Shown piece by piece: positions 1 to 11,073 of a stretch of 64,000 nt of DNA (within the stretch, counting starts at the first letter, position 1; the number at the start of each line of letters is the position of its first letter). The DNA is from Kalmusia sp. IMI 367209 (taxonomy: Eukaryota > Ascomycota > Dothideomycetes > Pleosporales > Didymosphaeriaceae): assembly GCA_027946365.1 (NCBI GenBank), contig JAPEUQ010000013.1, forward strand, positions 496,001 through 560,000, given 5' to 3'. The notes beneath the pieces were generated by a model. That model saw only the letters and a list, made by a program, of their open reading frames with translations. It searched no databases and was not told the origin of the DNA. The position numbers and the translations under genes were made by a program.

Positions 1-225
1 TTTGTGAAGGGGTTCTGCGACGAACGTAATGCCCCGGTACAACCGGCCTCACAGAGACGCGATTGGTTCACAGATGAAGAGCTGGACTTGGCTTCGAGTG
101 CTAATATTGCCTCATCGGATGACTTCGCGCAGGATTTCTTCTTTCATCCACCGCCGGGGTTTGAAAGCGCGACCGATTTCGAGAACCTGTTATACCTTGC
201 CAGTCACGATATAGCGCGCATGTAG
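1..225 (+). CDS. 3' end of an unidentified gene (cut by left edge)
   Basis: The frame is open from the first base of the window and ends at a TAG at 223-225, so about 74 C-terminal residues are visible. They are acidic and rich in Phe and Ser, with a Pro-Pro-Pro-Gly-Phe stretch near residue 50, and contain no membrane segment or motif I recognise. No splice acceptor is obvious in the visible part. It converges on the membrane-protein gene whose stop codon is only 131 bp further on. It could also be a chance open frame; I cannot name the family. Confidence 0.4.
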   Translation, partial: FVKGFCDERNAPVQPASQRRDWFTDEELDLASSANIASSDDFAQDFFFHPPPGFESATDFENLLYLASHDIARM

Positions 226-355
226 GCTAATTATTTTAGTAATAAAAGGTCTCGATAGCAAGAGAAATGGTATCAATTAAAAAGAAAGCCGTAACCGAGG
301 CGTAAGTCTATTCTGAATTTCGTGAGTCTTGTCTCCTTGCGTATTTCGTTCCTGG

Positions 356-2677
356 TCATCGCGACTCAAAACGTGCGGTCCCACCATTCCAACTATACGG
401 ATTACTTAACGGCGTGACCGTTGTCTCCCTTACCAACGGCCATACCTCACGATCATCCTCAAAGAGTCGTATAGGCGGTATCTGTACCGAGTCGTTCCTC
501 AGCGTGTTCGTCGAAGGCCGAGTATAACCGCTGCCTTTCGACACGGAATTTGAATGTGATCTCAGTGATCCGACGTCATCTAGTACAACCGTCTCCAGAT
601 GCCTCTCTTCATCCTCGTCTGTGAATGTCATTGTCGGATGCCCTTTCTCTCCACCAATTTCCATGCCAAATGTCTGAGTACGCTTGGTGGTCGGTACAGC
701 GCCTAGCCCAGCGTTCCACTGCCCCACGCCTGCGCCTTCGAATGCAAGACGCTGCAATTGCAATTTATCATCCAGCGCCCATCTCACTAACCTATAATTT
801 TTGGCGGGTACGATGTTGGTGACGGTGTACTCTAGAATCATGTGTACTAGGATGATGAGGCCGCCAATCGTCAGAATAATGGCTACGCCGAGAGTGGAGA
901 AGGAAGTGGCGTTTGAGCCGGCTGGTGCTTTAATTATTTGACTATTACAGAGTTGACGAGAGGGGCCATCATATGGTTTCGAGATATGAGTTCCATTAAA
1001 CACGTTTGAGGGTCCAGTGGCGTAGTCGACGAAGTATTTTTGGACTTTGCTGAGGCCGGTTGTAAACCAGTATTCGACCTATGCTTGTTAAGTAGATTAT
1101 CTTATGGTCCTTGTGGAGACGCACCTCTTTCTTCCATTGGTCTTTTGGCAAGGGGCCCGATAAGATACCTGAAACCACTTCTTGTGCTCGGAGCGCAGAG
1201 CTTCCTCTTCCCCCAATGCCTATACAGAGTTAATGCATTTTCTACTAGGTCTGCGCCCATTCGCTTACTCTGTGAGATGGTAGAAAGATAGAGTTCAAGT
1301 GACAGCGTCGACACAGTACCATATTGCATCGGGTTGTATTCCAGATCCTTTTGCGCCGAGATAACTGCTGGAGTATACGCATCTAATTTCGTACACTTGT
1401 TGTTCGACGGATTGCAGAACTGATGCTGGTCGATACACGCCAGAGGGTTGACAAAGAAATTCGATGTGTACAACGTCACATTCTGGCCGGCATCAATGAT
1501 AGAGAAAAGATCACCTGTTGCTAGGAAAATAGGGTCTTCCACCTTGCCGTAATAGCGAATATCGTTGGCCATGAGAAATATCAATGCTAGGTCTCCGTCA
1601 TCGCGACGCACGGCTTTATCGGGGAGCCAGAGGTTCTGAGAGCCGAAGCTATACTCGGAGGCCCTAGTCGTTGTGTTAGGAACCAATCCTACCGTTTACC
1701 GGATATACTTACGCTAGTTCGTAGCCTATTCCCATGGTAGCCTGCCGTCGATTGTAGGAAAAAGTAAAGTTATTCGCCGGGCTTCCGTCAATATGCACTG
1801 TTCGGCCAAAATTATAGAAGTCCAATACATCGCCATCCCGACCCCTAAAGTCGCCGATGGATGCATTCAATGCGTCCGTGTAATTGAATGAGGTAATGAA
1901 CCCGGTGTCTATGATCGGCGCACATGTTGTTTTTCTTCGATATAGGATGCGATCTTTTCGTTGAGTATTGATCCCAAGGTGATCATGCGATGATAAGTTA
2001 CCGGTATCCAGTGAGATGACAGGGTAATTCTTGAGACACATCTTAGCATCGAAAGGGCATGGTTCCGTCTCCGTGATGGTATATGGCAAATTCTTGACTT
2101 TGTATTGCTTGCATTCGAGCGCATCTGAAGGTCCTCCATAGCAAGCGCGTGCATATGTCGCTGCGCTAACAGTATCGTTCAAAGTTTTGGTCGTAAAGCC
2201 GTATACCAATCTGGTGTCATCTATAGTCCAATTGCCACAGTTCGAGCTTCTAACGAGAACTTCTGACCCCGCAGTCTGAGTGACTTCCGCGACGAGGATA
2301 CCTGCGGCAAAAAAACTCAAAAGATTGACGAGTGCGAGGAGAACGAGCGGGACCGACTTCCAGAAAGAACGTCTCGAGAGTTTGCGCCAGGCTGGAACAA
2401 GCCATAAAAGCTGCCATGAAGCCACTCCGGGAGTCGCAGCGTTCCTTAGGATAACCTGCTGCTGGTAATATAGGCCATCGCGTGGAACCTTGGCAGACCG
2501 TCGCTGGTGAAGGGTAAACGCGATGATTCTCCAAAGACTGCCACCGGCAATGGAAACAAAGATAGCGAGAAACGCAATGAGGATACCTGCGCTACGCGGC
2601 GTGAGTGTGATGGTGGCTCCATCACACTTGCCCCGGCTCCAGTTGATCCAGGAGCCGTAATAAATGAGGTTGGACAT
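356..2677 (-). CDS. Membrane glycoprotein of unknown function, paralogue A (717 aa)
   Basis: I read three exons: 2677-1713, 1663-1169 and 1049-356. The introns are 49 bp (GTAAGT, CTAAC branch, TAG) and 119 bp (GTATCT...CAG), both phase 2. The 717-aa product has two N-terminal hydrophobic segments (about residues 25-50 and 105-130), then a large Cys-rich region with many N-glycosylation sequons, a third hydrophobic segment near residue 540 and a long hydrophilic tail. This suggests a surface protein with an external domain and a cytoplasmic tail. It is clearly related to the gene at 8612-11073: both keep a CPF-x-A-x-MC motif, a basic stretch followed by TTCA, and an intron at the same place and phase. 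I chose the ATG at 2677 because it lies just before the first membrane segment; longer upstream frames lack membrane or family features. I recognise no named family, so function is unknown. Confidence 0.75.
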
Positions 2678-3662
2678 GTTGATTCGCGTCGCGAAGGGTG
2701 ATGCCCATCTAAGAGAGTATGCGCAAGATGGTAAAGCTGATATGCTTTCGGTGCAGAGAGCGCAAGAACTACGTAAGGAGGCGTCGCATACTTTCTCCAG
2801 TCGTCCTGGAAGATGGTGGTGTGTGTGACCGTGTACGACCGTTTGCCTGCTGGCGCTGAACGAGACCAGCCAGCACCCTTCCGCCGCCACACGTTCCCCA
2901 TTGCTGGAGAGGCCGAATTAGACAAGCTTTGAAACAAGGTGTGGTCAGTTCATTAATCGCATAACCCAACAACGGAAGGATCGTCTCACACGAAGTGAGA
3001 GGCATAAGTTGTATGCAGAGAACCCACGTTTTGGCCCCGACGCCACGGCATAAATACCAGGGGAAAGGGTCCAGACACTGTGCAAAGACCAATAGGATTT
3101 ATTCTATACGAATTTGTGAGCTCGGGTCCTTCAGCGCTGATCGGGGGCGAGACGGCGGGAAAAACGGCGATTGTCAGCGGATGACGTAGCGTACAACATG
3201 GATAACTGCACCTCAACGTCGATGGCGTGAACAATTGCGATATCTAATTTATCGATATCAATAATTCAGCACTAATGATGCCAAAATACGATTCTCTTCT
3301 CAGCAGGGCATCACCATCCATACATCGGGCAAGTGACTCTAGCCAAATCAAGCTTGGCATTCTGTCTGGGCCGCCACGCGACAACAAGCCTATATTCTAT
3401 CGTAGGATACCTCTCCATTGTCGTTATTAGTTTTACGTGAAAGCCAGCTTTTTCTTTCAGCATCGAGGAGGTGAATGATACGCGTACTTAGCACTAGCGG
3501 TCCATGGTCACTATACACCTTTAGGAAGAGGAGTAGGCTAGGCCAACTTGGGACATAGGCTTAGGTTTTAAAGACGCGATTTTTCTGGTGCCTGATTCCT
3601 ACCAGGCAGCAGTTGAATATCAATAGATGCTACTGTAGACAGTTCGAGCGCCGTACATAGCT
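2678..3662. other. Intergenic, 985 bp
   Basis: This lies between the starts of the leftward membrane-protein gene and the rightward protease relic, so it would have held both promoters. Short open frames occur on both strands, but none has family-like motifs or splice logic. I see no other structure. Confidence 0.5.
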
Positions 3663-4965
3663 ATGACGATGATATTGTCTACTATAACTTCAAGTATTCT
3701 CTTGCTGGCGGGCACCGGACTGGCTACTGCGCTCCACACAGACAAGCGCGCCATACACGAGCAGATAGTGTTCACAGATGCACCTCTTACGAAATATGCA
3801 GTACCTGTGAAGGTGAAACATCAACGGTTCAAATATAATCGAATGGGCTTGTCATGAACCCAACGTCTACAGTCTTTCAACGGCCTCCTCCACACAATTG
3901 ATATCACAATTGGCACACCACCACGACCCTTCAATGTCTCGCTCGACTTGACTAATACCGCTTTTTTGTTCCATCGATTAATTGCGGCGACTGCCGTGAG
4001 GGTCTTACCCAGCATGAATACGCCGCCAACGAATCGTCGACACATGAACGAAACGGCACGCACGCCAGTAATCGATACTGGGCAAGCTTATACTATGGGG
4101 ACTTTGCTCGTGATGATGTGCACGTTGTTGGCGTCGACCTCTTGAATTTCACTTTCCTCCCATTCAACGATTATATATTAAAGCGGATTTGACTGCCGAT
4201 CTCGGCTTCGACGGCGTACTAGGCCTGGCACCTCCAGGCACCGACGCGAGTCGCGGAGGCGACGCGATACAATATCCGATCTTTCTAGAGCATGCTATGA
4301 ATAACGCTGTATTGGGTAAAAACATCTTCTCGTTGAAGCTACCTCGCGTGGTTGACGACGTAGGGGAGTACATGCTTGGCGACAGCAACCCAGATCTCTA
4401 CACAGGCGATGTGCGTAAAGTCAAGCTCCTGGCCGATGACAATATTCCTGGAGACCATCCTGGAGTATGGAATGTGCCCGTTGAAAGTGTCACTGTCAAT
4501 ACCAGCGTCCCGTTTTACCAATCATTATCTAATTTCACCGCAACCATCATCAGCGAGCCTATCGTAGCCTTTCCAGCATCTTCCTTACGATCTCTATACG
4601 AAATTATCGGCGCTCGTCCGACTAGTATGCTGCGCCGCGTCCCATTCGACTCGCGTCCTTACCTCCCTGAACTCACGTTCAACATTGGGGGGCATAATCT
4701 AACAATAAATGCCTTCGACTATACTTTTGAGGTCAACTTCATGTTGGACGATCCTCTGGCTTGTATGACCTGGTTCGAGGAGATAGAAGATCTGGGACTC
4801 GGAGACAATACGGTTGCGCTGGGAAGTACCTTCCTCAAAGGTTTCTACACGATCTTTGATTTTGGTCAGATGGAAATCGGATGTAAGTGTCAAGCTCCAT
4901 ATCCCGATTCCTGGTGCAAAGAAATGATAGCCAACATAATAATAGTTGCGACCTTGAAAAGATAG
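3663..4965 (+). pseudogene. Broken pepsin-like (A1) aspartic protease
   Basis: The family is clear from a hydrophobic signal-like N-terminus at 3663, a TIGTPPRPF motif before the first catalytic site, a GFDGVLGLAPPG motif, and the C-terminal GSTFLKGFYTIFDFG block typical of fungal A1 proteases. The frame is broken at least twice. A single-base slip lies in the T6 tract at 3962-3967 (frame 0 to frame 2), and another shift lies between about 4160 and 4189 (frame 2 to frame 1). A TGA at 3855-3857 is also in frame; a 60-nt intron with a weak donor (GTGAAA at 3813, CTACAG at 3872) could remove it. Both active sites are degraded: the first DTGS is now DLTN, keeping the Asp, and the second D-S/T-G is missing where it should lie, near 4545-4570. 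It would be catalytically dead even if the frame were intact. Sequencing error could explain one slip but not the lost catalytic residues. Confidence 0.8.
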
Positions 4966-5541
4966 CTCTCATCTAGCCATGATTGGTAGCGCTATACGGT
5001 AGTGGAAATCATGCATCTCTAACAGCTGACAATTACGCACCCGACAATCTGCTGGCTTCCACGCGTCCACGCGTCCACAGCTACTTATGTTAGGCTTTTT
5101 GTAGTTTAATCTTACCATTTTTCGATACCTATACAGTACCGCCAGCATAGATAGGCTCATTACGACTTTCGAGGTGGAGGGAAGCGGCCACTAGTCCAGA
5201 GGTTACATACATGCATGAGCAAATACATCATATATTCCCAAACAAGGACTGCCACCCGTAGTGCAAATTCGTGGCCGATCGATGATATGCCTTTGTTATA
5301 CTTGACGGCCGTGGTCTTTGGAGCGCCACTTACCGTTCGAAAATTCGTTTTCCCCCGAACTAACCTCCTCCAATCCAACATGATCAACATGATACCTTTG
5401 CCCGAATTGTGCATGTGCGAACGTATATGCACCGACGAACTTCTCAAACGCTTTGACCATTCCCACCATCGGAGATGGCTATCCTTGTTTGTAGGTTACA
5501 TCATGTCCATATAGCTTATTTAGTTGGATGTAGCTCACATA
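4966..5541. other. Intergenic, possible lost 5' part of the methyltransferase relic
   Basis: Open frames here (for example + strand 5215-5514) have no recognisable family motif. The N-terminal region of the downstream O-methyltransferase relic should lie here, but I could not align it convincingly by eye. It is either too decayed or deleted. Confidence 0.4.
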
Positions 5542-6384
5542 GATAACGTCGATGGCATGTTGCGCGCGAGCCTCCATTTGCCCGCATACTTGGCGTAAAA
5601 GAATTATGAAACGCCAACTGACGTCCGAGCAGTTCCTTACCAGTCCGCTCTCGATTCTAAGCTAGACATGTTTGAATATTCGACCGACCATCTGCCATTG
5701 GGTCGGCGATTCAACCACCATATGGGAGGCTACCGCCAGGACCAACCAAGTTGGATGAACCCCAATTTCTATCCCGTTCGGGAGAGGTTATTTCAAGGGT
5801 TTGATGCATTCATGCTTCCCCTGAGGCTGTATTGTTGGTCGATATCGGTGGATCCTTAGGCCATGAAATTAAGAATTTGCGTATCTTTTGTTTCATTCAC
5901 ATCGCCTACGACTGTGCGTATTAACAAGCTAACCATTCCGAAACACCGCGATGCACCCAGCCGCCTCATCCTTCAGGGCCTTCCCGTTGTTATTAACGCC
6001 ATCTGCTCCTTATCCTCGAAAATCATCCGCATCAAGTACGATTTCCGTACCGAGCAACCAGTCAAAGGCGCCCGCGCATACTATCTACATTCAATACTAC
6101 ACGATTGGCCAGAAGATGTCTGTAAGACGATTTTGAAGCAAGTACCTCGGGCCATGAAGCCTGGATATAGTAAGCTACTCATCAATGAAAACATCATTCC
6201 GAGTAGGGGTGCAGATTGGCAGGCTATAGCACTAGATATCGAGATGGCTGCGCTACTGAGCTCGAAGGAAAGGACGGAGAATGATTGGCATAAGTTGCTG
6301 CACGCTCCGGAGCTGGATCTAAAGGTTTCAGGAACATGGGAATCGGAAGGAGCGGAGAGCTTGATCGAATGCGAATTGATTTAG
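5542..6384 (+). pseudogene. Broken fungal O-methyltransferase (SAM-dependent)
   Basis: The remnant matches the fungal class of SAM-dependent O-methyltransferases that act on secondary metabolites. Seen in order: an RRFNHHMGGYRQ block near 5710, the SAM-binding motif VLLVDIGGSLGHE near 5829-5867, a SRLILQGLP block near 5965, an ARAYYLHSILHDWP block with the catalytic His near 6070-6110, and the GADW...SSKERTE C-terminus ending at TAG 6382-6384. Breaks: a TAA at 5596-5598 in frame with the first block; a frame change around 5810-5822, where the block before and the SAM motif are in different frames; and another between about 5880 and 5930. That last one might be a damaged intron, since GTATCT and an AAG acceptor are present but the phase does not fit. 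It follows the protease relic and precedes the cyclophilin. Confidence 0.8.
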
Positions 6385-6598
6385 GGAAATGGAAGTGACT
6401 GAGTTCATGGTATTGGTGGATTTACTAGAGTCATTCATTGTTGATCAAGGAAATACAGCGGATAGTAACATCGTTCAAAATTCTCCATATACCTTTTGGG
6501 ATGCTGCTGACACAGGGAACTAAGACACCCGGAAGGGTCGAGAACTTTGAGCAGAAAAGCAAGCATACAATTTTGAAGACATAGAGACTAATTCCTCT

Positions 6599-7437
6599 TC
6601 AGTTAACTTTTGCTCCAGAGAGCTGCCCGCAGTCGCTGATCAAGACCTCATTGACAGGCTGATCCCCTGCCCCTGTCCTCGTGTTCTCAATTTCCCTCAC
6701 CACACTCATGCCATCGATCACTTCTCCAAATACTACGTGTTTCCCGTCCAAATGCGGTGCCGGAGCTGTCAATATAAAAAACTGACAGCCATTTGTATTC
6801 GGGCCAGAGTTAGCCATGCTTAGTATACCTGCATGGGTGTGCTTGAGCTCAAAATTCTCGTCATCGAAGGATTCGCTGCCGAAAATAGAGGCGCTACCAG
6901 TGCCATCGCCGTTGAGGAAGTCACCACCTTGAATCATGAAGGAAGGGATCTGGTATCATGTCAGCTGCCACATGAACCGAAAATGATAGCGATTTGGCAG
7001 TAAAGGCCTGAGGCATGGAAAATGAAAAATACTTACAACGCGATGAAATGTGCTCCCTTTGTATCCACCATCTTGGAACTCGCCAGTGCAGAATCTGCGA
7101 AAATTTTCTGTAGTTGCGGGAACAACATCCAGGAATAATTTCATTTGGATCCGTCCTGCAACGCGCCCTATGCACTAGAGTTAATTGATAAAGTCGACAG
7201 CTGAAGAGCGTATAGCAATTGCAACTGACACGCGCACTTTTTAAGATAGTAGAATTGCTAGAGACTGCACGAACCTCCAATGGAAATGTCAAAGTACATC
7301 ACGGGGTTTTCCAGATCCTTCGCGGTCTTCTCAGTAGTTCCAGTCTGTGTGGGAGCTTGTTGCGTGCTTCCTGCCGGCTGTGCCGGCCTAGCCGACTCTG
7401 TCGCTTCCCCTGTGTTCTTGCTTGAGGTACAACCCAT
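6599..7437 (-). CDS. Cyclophilin-type peptidyl-prolyl isomerase, PPIH-like (214 aa)
   Basis: Three exons: 7437-7275, 7167-7037 and 6949-6599. The introns start GTTCGT and GTAAGT; phases 1 and 0 close the frame exactly. The enzyme interconverts cis and trans peptidyl-proline bonds. After a 46-residue Ser/Thr/Pro/Gln-rich N-terminus, the cyclophilin domain runs to the end, with the catalytic Arg in STFHRV, the MIQGGDF block, [15 protein letters not shown] and [10 protein letters not shown]. The position that is Trp in cyclophilin A just before LDGKHVVFG is His here, so cyclosporin binding may be weak (family knowledge). The protein starts MGCTSSK, which fits an N-myristoylation signal (Gly2, Ser6) with a palmitoylatable Cys3, unusual for the soluble PPIH group. 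It is the only intact gene between the two membrane-protein paralogues. Confidence 0.85.
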
Positions 7438-8611
7438 AGCTGTGAGTCAAGTTGTTTTGATTGAGCACGTAGGCTAATTGATGGTGTTGTTGTCGAATGG
7501 ATGTGGCACAAGGTGAATGGGGTAGTTATAGTCTAAAGACTTGCAGCCACAATGACGGTAGCATGCGCCACAGAAGCTAGTAGAACTAGATCATGAACAA
7601 GTTTCTAATGATGACGCATTAATATTAAGCACCTCAATTGAGGTCAAGCATGCAATCTGAAGGGCACGCATGCTACGATGAGCTACCCTGCAGATGGTAG
7701 AGGGCCATTCAACACTCTTCAGTGCTTCGTTCAGATGGCAGCGCCTCCACGTGATTGTCCCACCTTACCCCAAATAAAGCCAAGGAAAGATTAATTTCAC
7801 CAATTTTGGCAGTTTCCTTTATGGAAGTTGTTACTAATTACAGAACTGGGGCGCAAAAGAAGGCATAAGGTGGTAGCGGTTAAAATAGGTGTGGACGAAG
7901 ATGTGAAGAAACAGCCAATCACTCACTGACCCAGTAGCAGATCACATTTGTGATCGAATATTAAAGATACAGCCGGCAGCTGAACTACATGCAGTGATAC
8001 AGTCCTCAGAAAGCCCGCGTCACAGTCGCTCTTGAGCCTATTCGAATACAACGCGGCCAGAGCCATCAAAGAGGGCATAAGATTTCTCGACACGTAACTT
8101 GTTCTTTACAATGTATGGTAAGTAACTTGGTGATTTGTAGTACGGCATTTAATGCGCAAGGCTTTCTCTTCGTACATGGGAAGTCTGCACAGCTTCGCGT
8201 ACTTTGATTCTCGTGTTCGGCGTCTTAGCTAAGTTTTCATCTCAGCTCTCGACGGAATCAGGCAAACCTCTGTTCAATAAAAGGTCTAAGATATTTCGGG
8301 ACGACCTACACGCAATATAGAGCATCTCTATGAATGGCTAGAGCACCCTTGTAGCCACAAATAATCGTAAATGTACTCGTTAAAAATGTTCCGATGGTAT
8401 GGGTCCATTAATTGACGCACACCCAATGAATTCTATCCTTGCCTTCATCATATTCCAACTTAATGGAACCAGACCAGCCCCTCCATCGGGTTTCACACAA
8501 GGCTAGCCCCCGGCTTAATCTAAGACTTGGGGTCCATTATCATGACCACAAGATATAAGAAGCCCTTCTTGATCATCGACTACGAGTAATTCAGGCTCAT
8601 CAGCAGTCATC
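7438..8611. other. Intergenic, 1.17 kb between divergent genes
   Basis: This separates the starts of the cyclophilin (-) and membrane paralogue B (+), so it should carry both promoters. A purine-rich, AT-leaning sequence leads up to the ATG at 8612. I see no open frame with coding character and no RNA gene. Confidence 0.5.
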
Positions 8612-11073
8612 ATGTCCCAGCTCAATGCTCAGTTTGTGAAGCGAGGGATGTGGGTAAGATCATCTTATGCTTTTGATAGATAGGAACTTCTTGAAGCAGC
8701 AGACGCTCTTGTGTTCTTCACTTCCTGTCCTACAGCTCACGCCAAATGTGACCAAGTCTTTTCTAACAAGTTTGTGTTTAGGTCAACAATGCACAAGGCC
8801 CTGTTCTGGGTAAGACGATTACGACAGATATAAAAACCGGAAATATCATCATAGCCCTCATAGCTGTTATGACAACTCTCGGTATCGCACATCTGTGGAA
8901 TCTTGCTGTTTTTGCGTACCACCAAATGCGGGTTCAGAATCGCCCAACCGACGGCTTCCTCAGACAACAGCAGGCTCTTATGCGTACTCTTCCAACACCA
9001 AGCTCAATACTCTCAGATTGGTTAAAACTATGGTGGGTCTGGCGAAAGCGCGTTAATCGAGCTACATTACGCTCCTTGCCACTTATTGGCCTCGCAGCTA
9101 CTTTCACTGCGGCAACAATAGTCATTGGAATATTCTCATCTTATTTAGTGGATAGTACTAACATTACTGTTCTTGTATCAAGTCCTTTCTGTGGCCCAGT
9201 GGACTTTGAGGGAGTCGATGTTGCCAATAACTCGAACGCTAGGGAAAGCCACCATGTATGGATCAAAGAGTATATGGCAAAGACTGCCGACTTAGCAGGT
9301 TCATATACAAGAGACTGCTATGCAAATAGGACCACAGTACCGGAGCGCTGCAGGATTTTTACTCGACCAACGTTATCCTTCCACCAGGAAAGAGTGTCGT
9401 GCCCTTTCGGTGCTTCCATGTGCAAAAATCTGTCGCAGCCAGGTCTCGCAATCGACACGGGCCTACTTGACCTTAACGACGATTTCGGCCTAAACCTCGC
9501 TGGAACCGATAGAATGAAATTTCGGAGAAGAACTACATGCGCAATACTAGAACTTGAAAATCATAGTAGAATACTCAAAGCTGGGGAATTGTCCGAATCC
9601 GACCGTTCGATTAACCAGCCATATCAAGAAGAGCAAGTGATGCGTATATATTTGGGCGAAACCATGGCTGCTAATTACACAACTGATGTCTTATTCATGC
9701 CAATAGAGCGGGTTCGTCATATGTCAGTCCAGTAAGTATTATAATGCAAATTCATCCTGTGCATGATATAGGAGTTACTACTAACATTGCTCGCCAGTGA
9801 TGCGTTTGACTATGCATCACCCTTTTGGAGAGAATTCGGTGGTACATTCAGTCCGATTCCACAACTGAAGAGCAATTCCAGTGATTTGGTAGTTGCGATT
9901 ATCGTCAAGCGCGGCACATTGTTTCTAGACCCGGTGGACGATCCTTTGTTCTCGGCACATAAAGTTTTTAAGCAGCGAATGACAAGTAACGAGACCGACG
10001 CATCCTATCTCTCAGATTTACCTGCATCTGCATTTGCTTGTCAATATCAAGTACGTCTCTGAGCATATATCTACATTCATCTTGGAGGACTAATTAGGCG
10101 TAGTATCAGTTCTGCTTCGCTCAGAGCGGTCGAGATCACAACTGTACGGACCTTCAGGGGTTACCATCGACCACAGATTTTCCAGGCGCAAACGAAGTAC
10201 AGTTAGCATTGTTCAGATTAATTATACAGATTGTTTACTACAATAGCGCTGAAATAGGAACGGATCATCTTACAGCCGCCAATCTTGTTGACGGCTATAA
10301 CACAAAGTTACCTGATGATCAATGGCTGAGAGACTTTCTTTCCCTAGAAAACAATATACGCACCCAGATGCAAATCGCTTTAGCGGGCTACGCTACTGGG
10401 TTTCGAGCTCTAGACATGGAAGCAGAGCCGACAATGAGACGTAACCAAACGGAAGCCGAGAGGAAACTGTGCGGTTTACAGCGAATGCAAAGTCCTGGAG
10501 GATTCGTGTAAGTTTCCAAGCGAAGAAGCCAATCAATTCATCGACTTCATACCATATCATAGAGCTAACATTTTTTCTAGAAACATCAACGTCTTTGCGC
10601 TAGCTTTCGTAGTCACGTTCTGCGTCATAGTGACCGCCCTGGATCTCTTTCTTCTCAAATTTCTTGTCTTCTGGCACAGATTTAGGGGAATGCTAGCTCC
10701 GCGTATAGATGCCTGGATCCAAGACGGAACATTCCAACTCCAGCGGCGTGCTTACGAGGCTCAAGGTCAAGGCACATGGGAGTATCTTGACAGAGAAGTA
10801 CCCGCCACTACAGATGACGTTGAGCTGGCAACTTTGCCTTTGGAATCCAAGCCTTTTTGTAAGTGCAGCCCACCCTCACAGCCTTCGCCACCTCCATCGC
10901 CTCCACCCACTTCACCATTGGAATCGGGGAAACCACTGTCAACAGTCACACCGACTACTTCACAACTTGATCCTGACAGAGCGTCTTCGGAAATTCGAAT
11001 CGATTCGGCGGCTTCGCAGCCTGAGCCTGGTAGGGCGGCTTTGCCGAAGCAGGATCTAATAATTTCATCGTAA
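8612..11073 (+). CDS. Membrane glycoprotein of unknown function, paralogue B (713 aa)
   Basis: Five exons: 8612-8653, 8782-9731, 9798-10050, 10104-10507 and 10581-11073. All introns are GT-AG (GTAAGA, GTAAGT, GTACGT, GTAAGT) and phases add to an uninterrupted 713-aa frame. Layout: a short hydrophilic start, two hydrophobic segments (about 35-60 and 120-145), a large Cys-rich, sequon-rich region, a third hydrophobic segment near 550-575, and a Pro/Ser-rich tail with a PPSPPPSPPP stretch. The CPFGASMC and RRRTTCA motifs and the intron after residue 330 match paralogue A in position and phase. The likely topology is an external domain held by N-terminal and C-terminal membrane segments, with a cytoplasmic tail. 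The first 14 codons form their own exon; an internal ATG at 8869 would remove part of the first membrane segment, so I prefer 8612. The family is unnamed to me. Confidence 0.8.

Noticed and set aside
1689..1712. A 24-bp intron in membrane paralogue A (nearest AG after the GTAAGT donor)
   Set aside because: Too short for a fungal intron; the next AG (1665-1664), preceded by a CTAAC branch site, gives a 49-bp intron and the correct phase.
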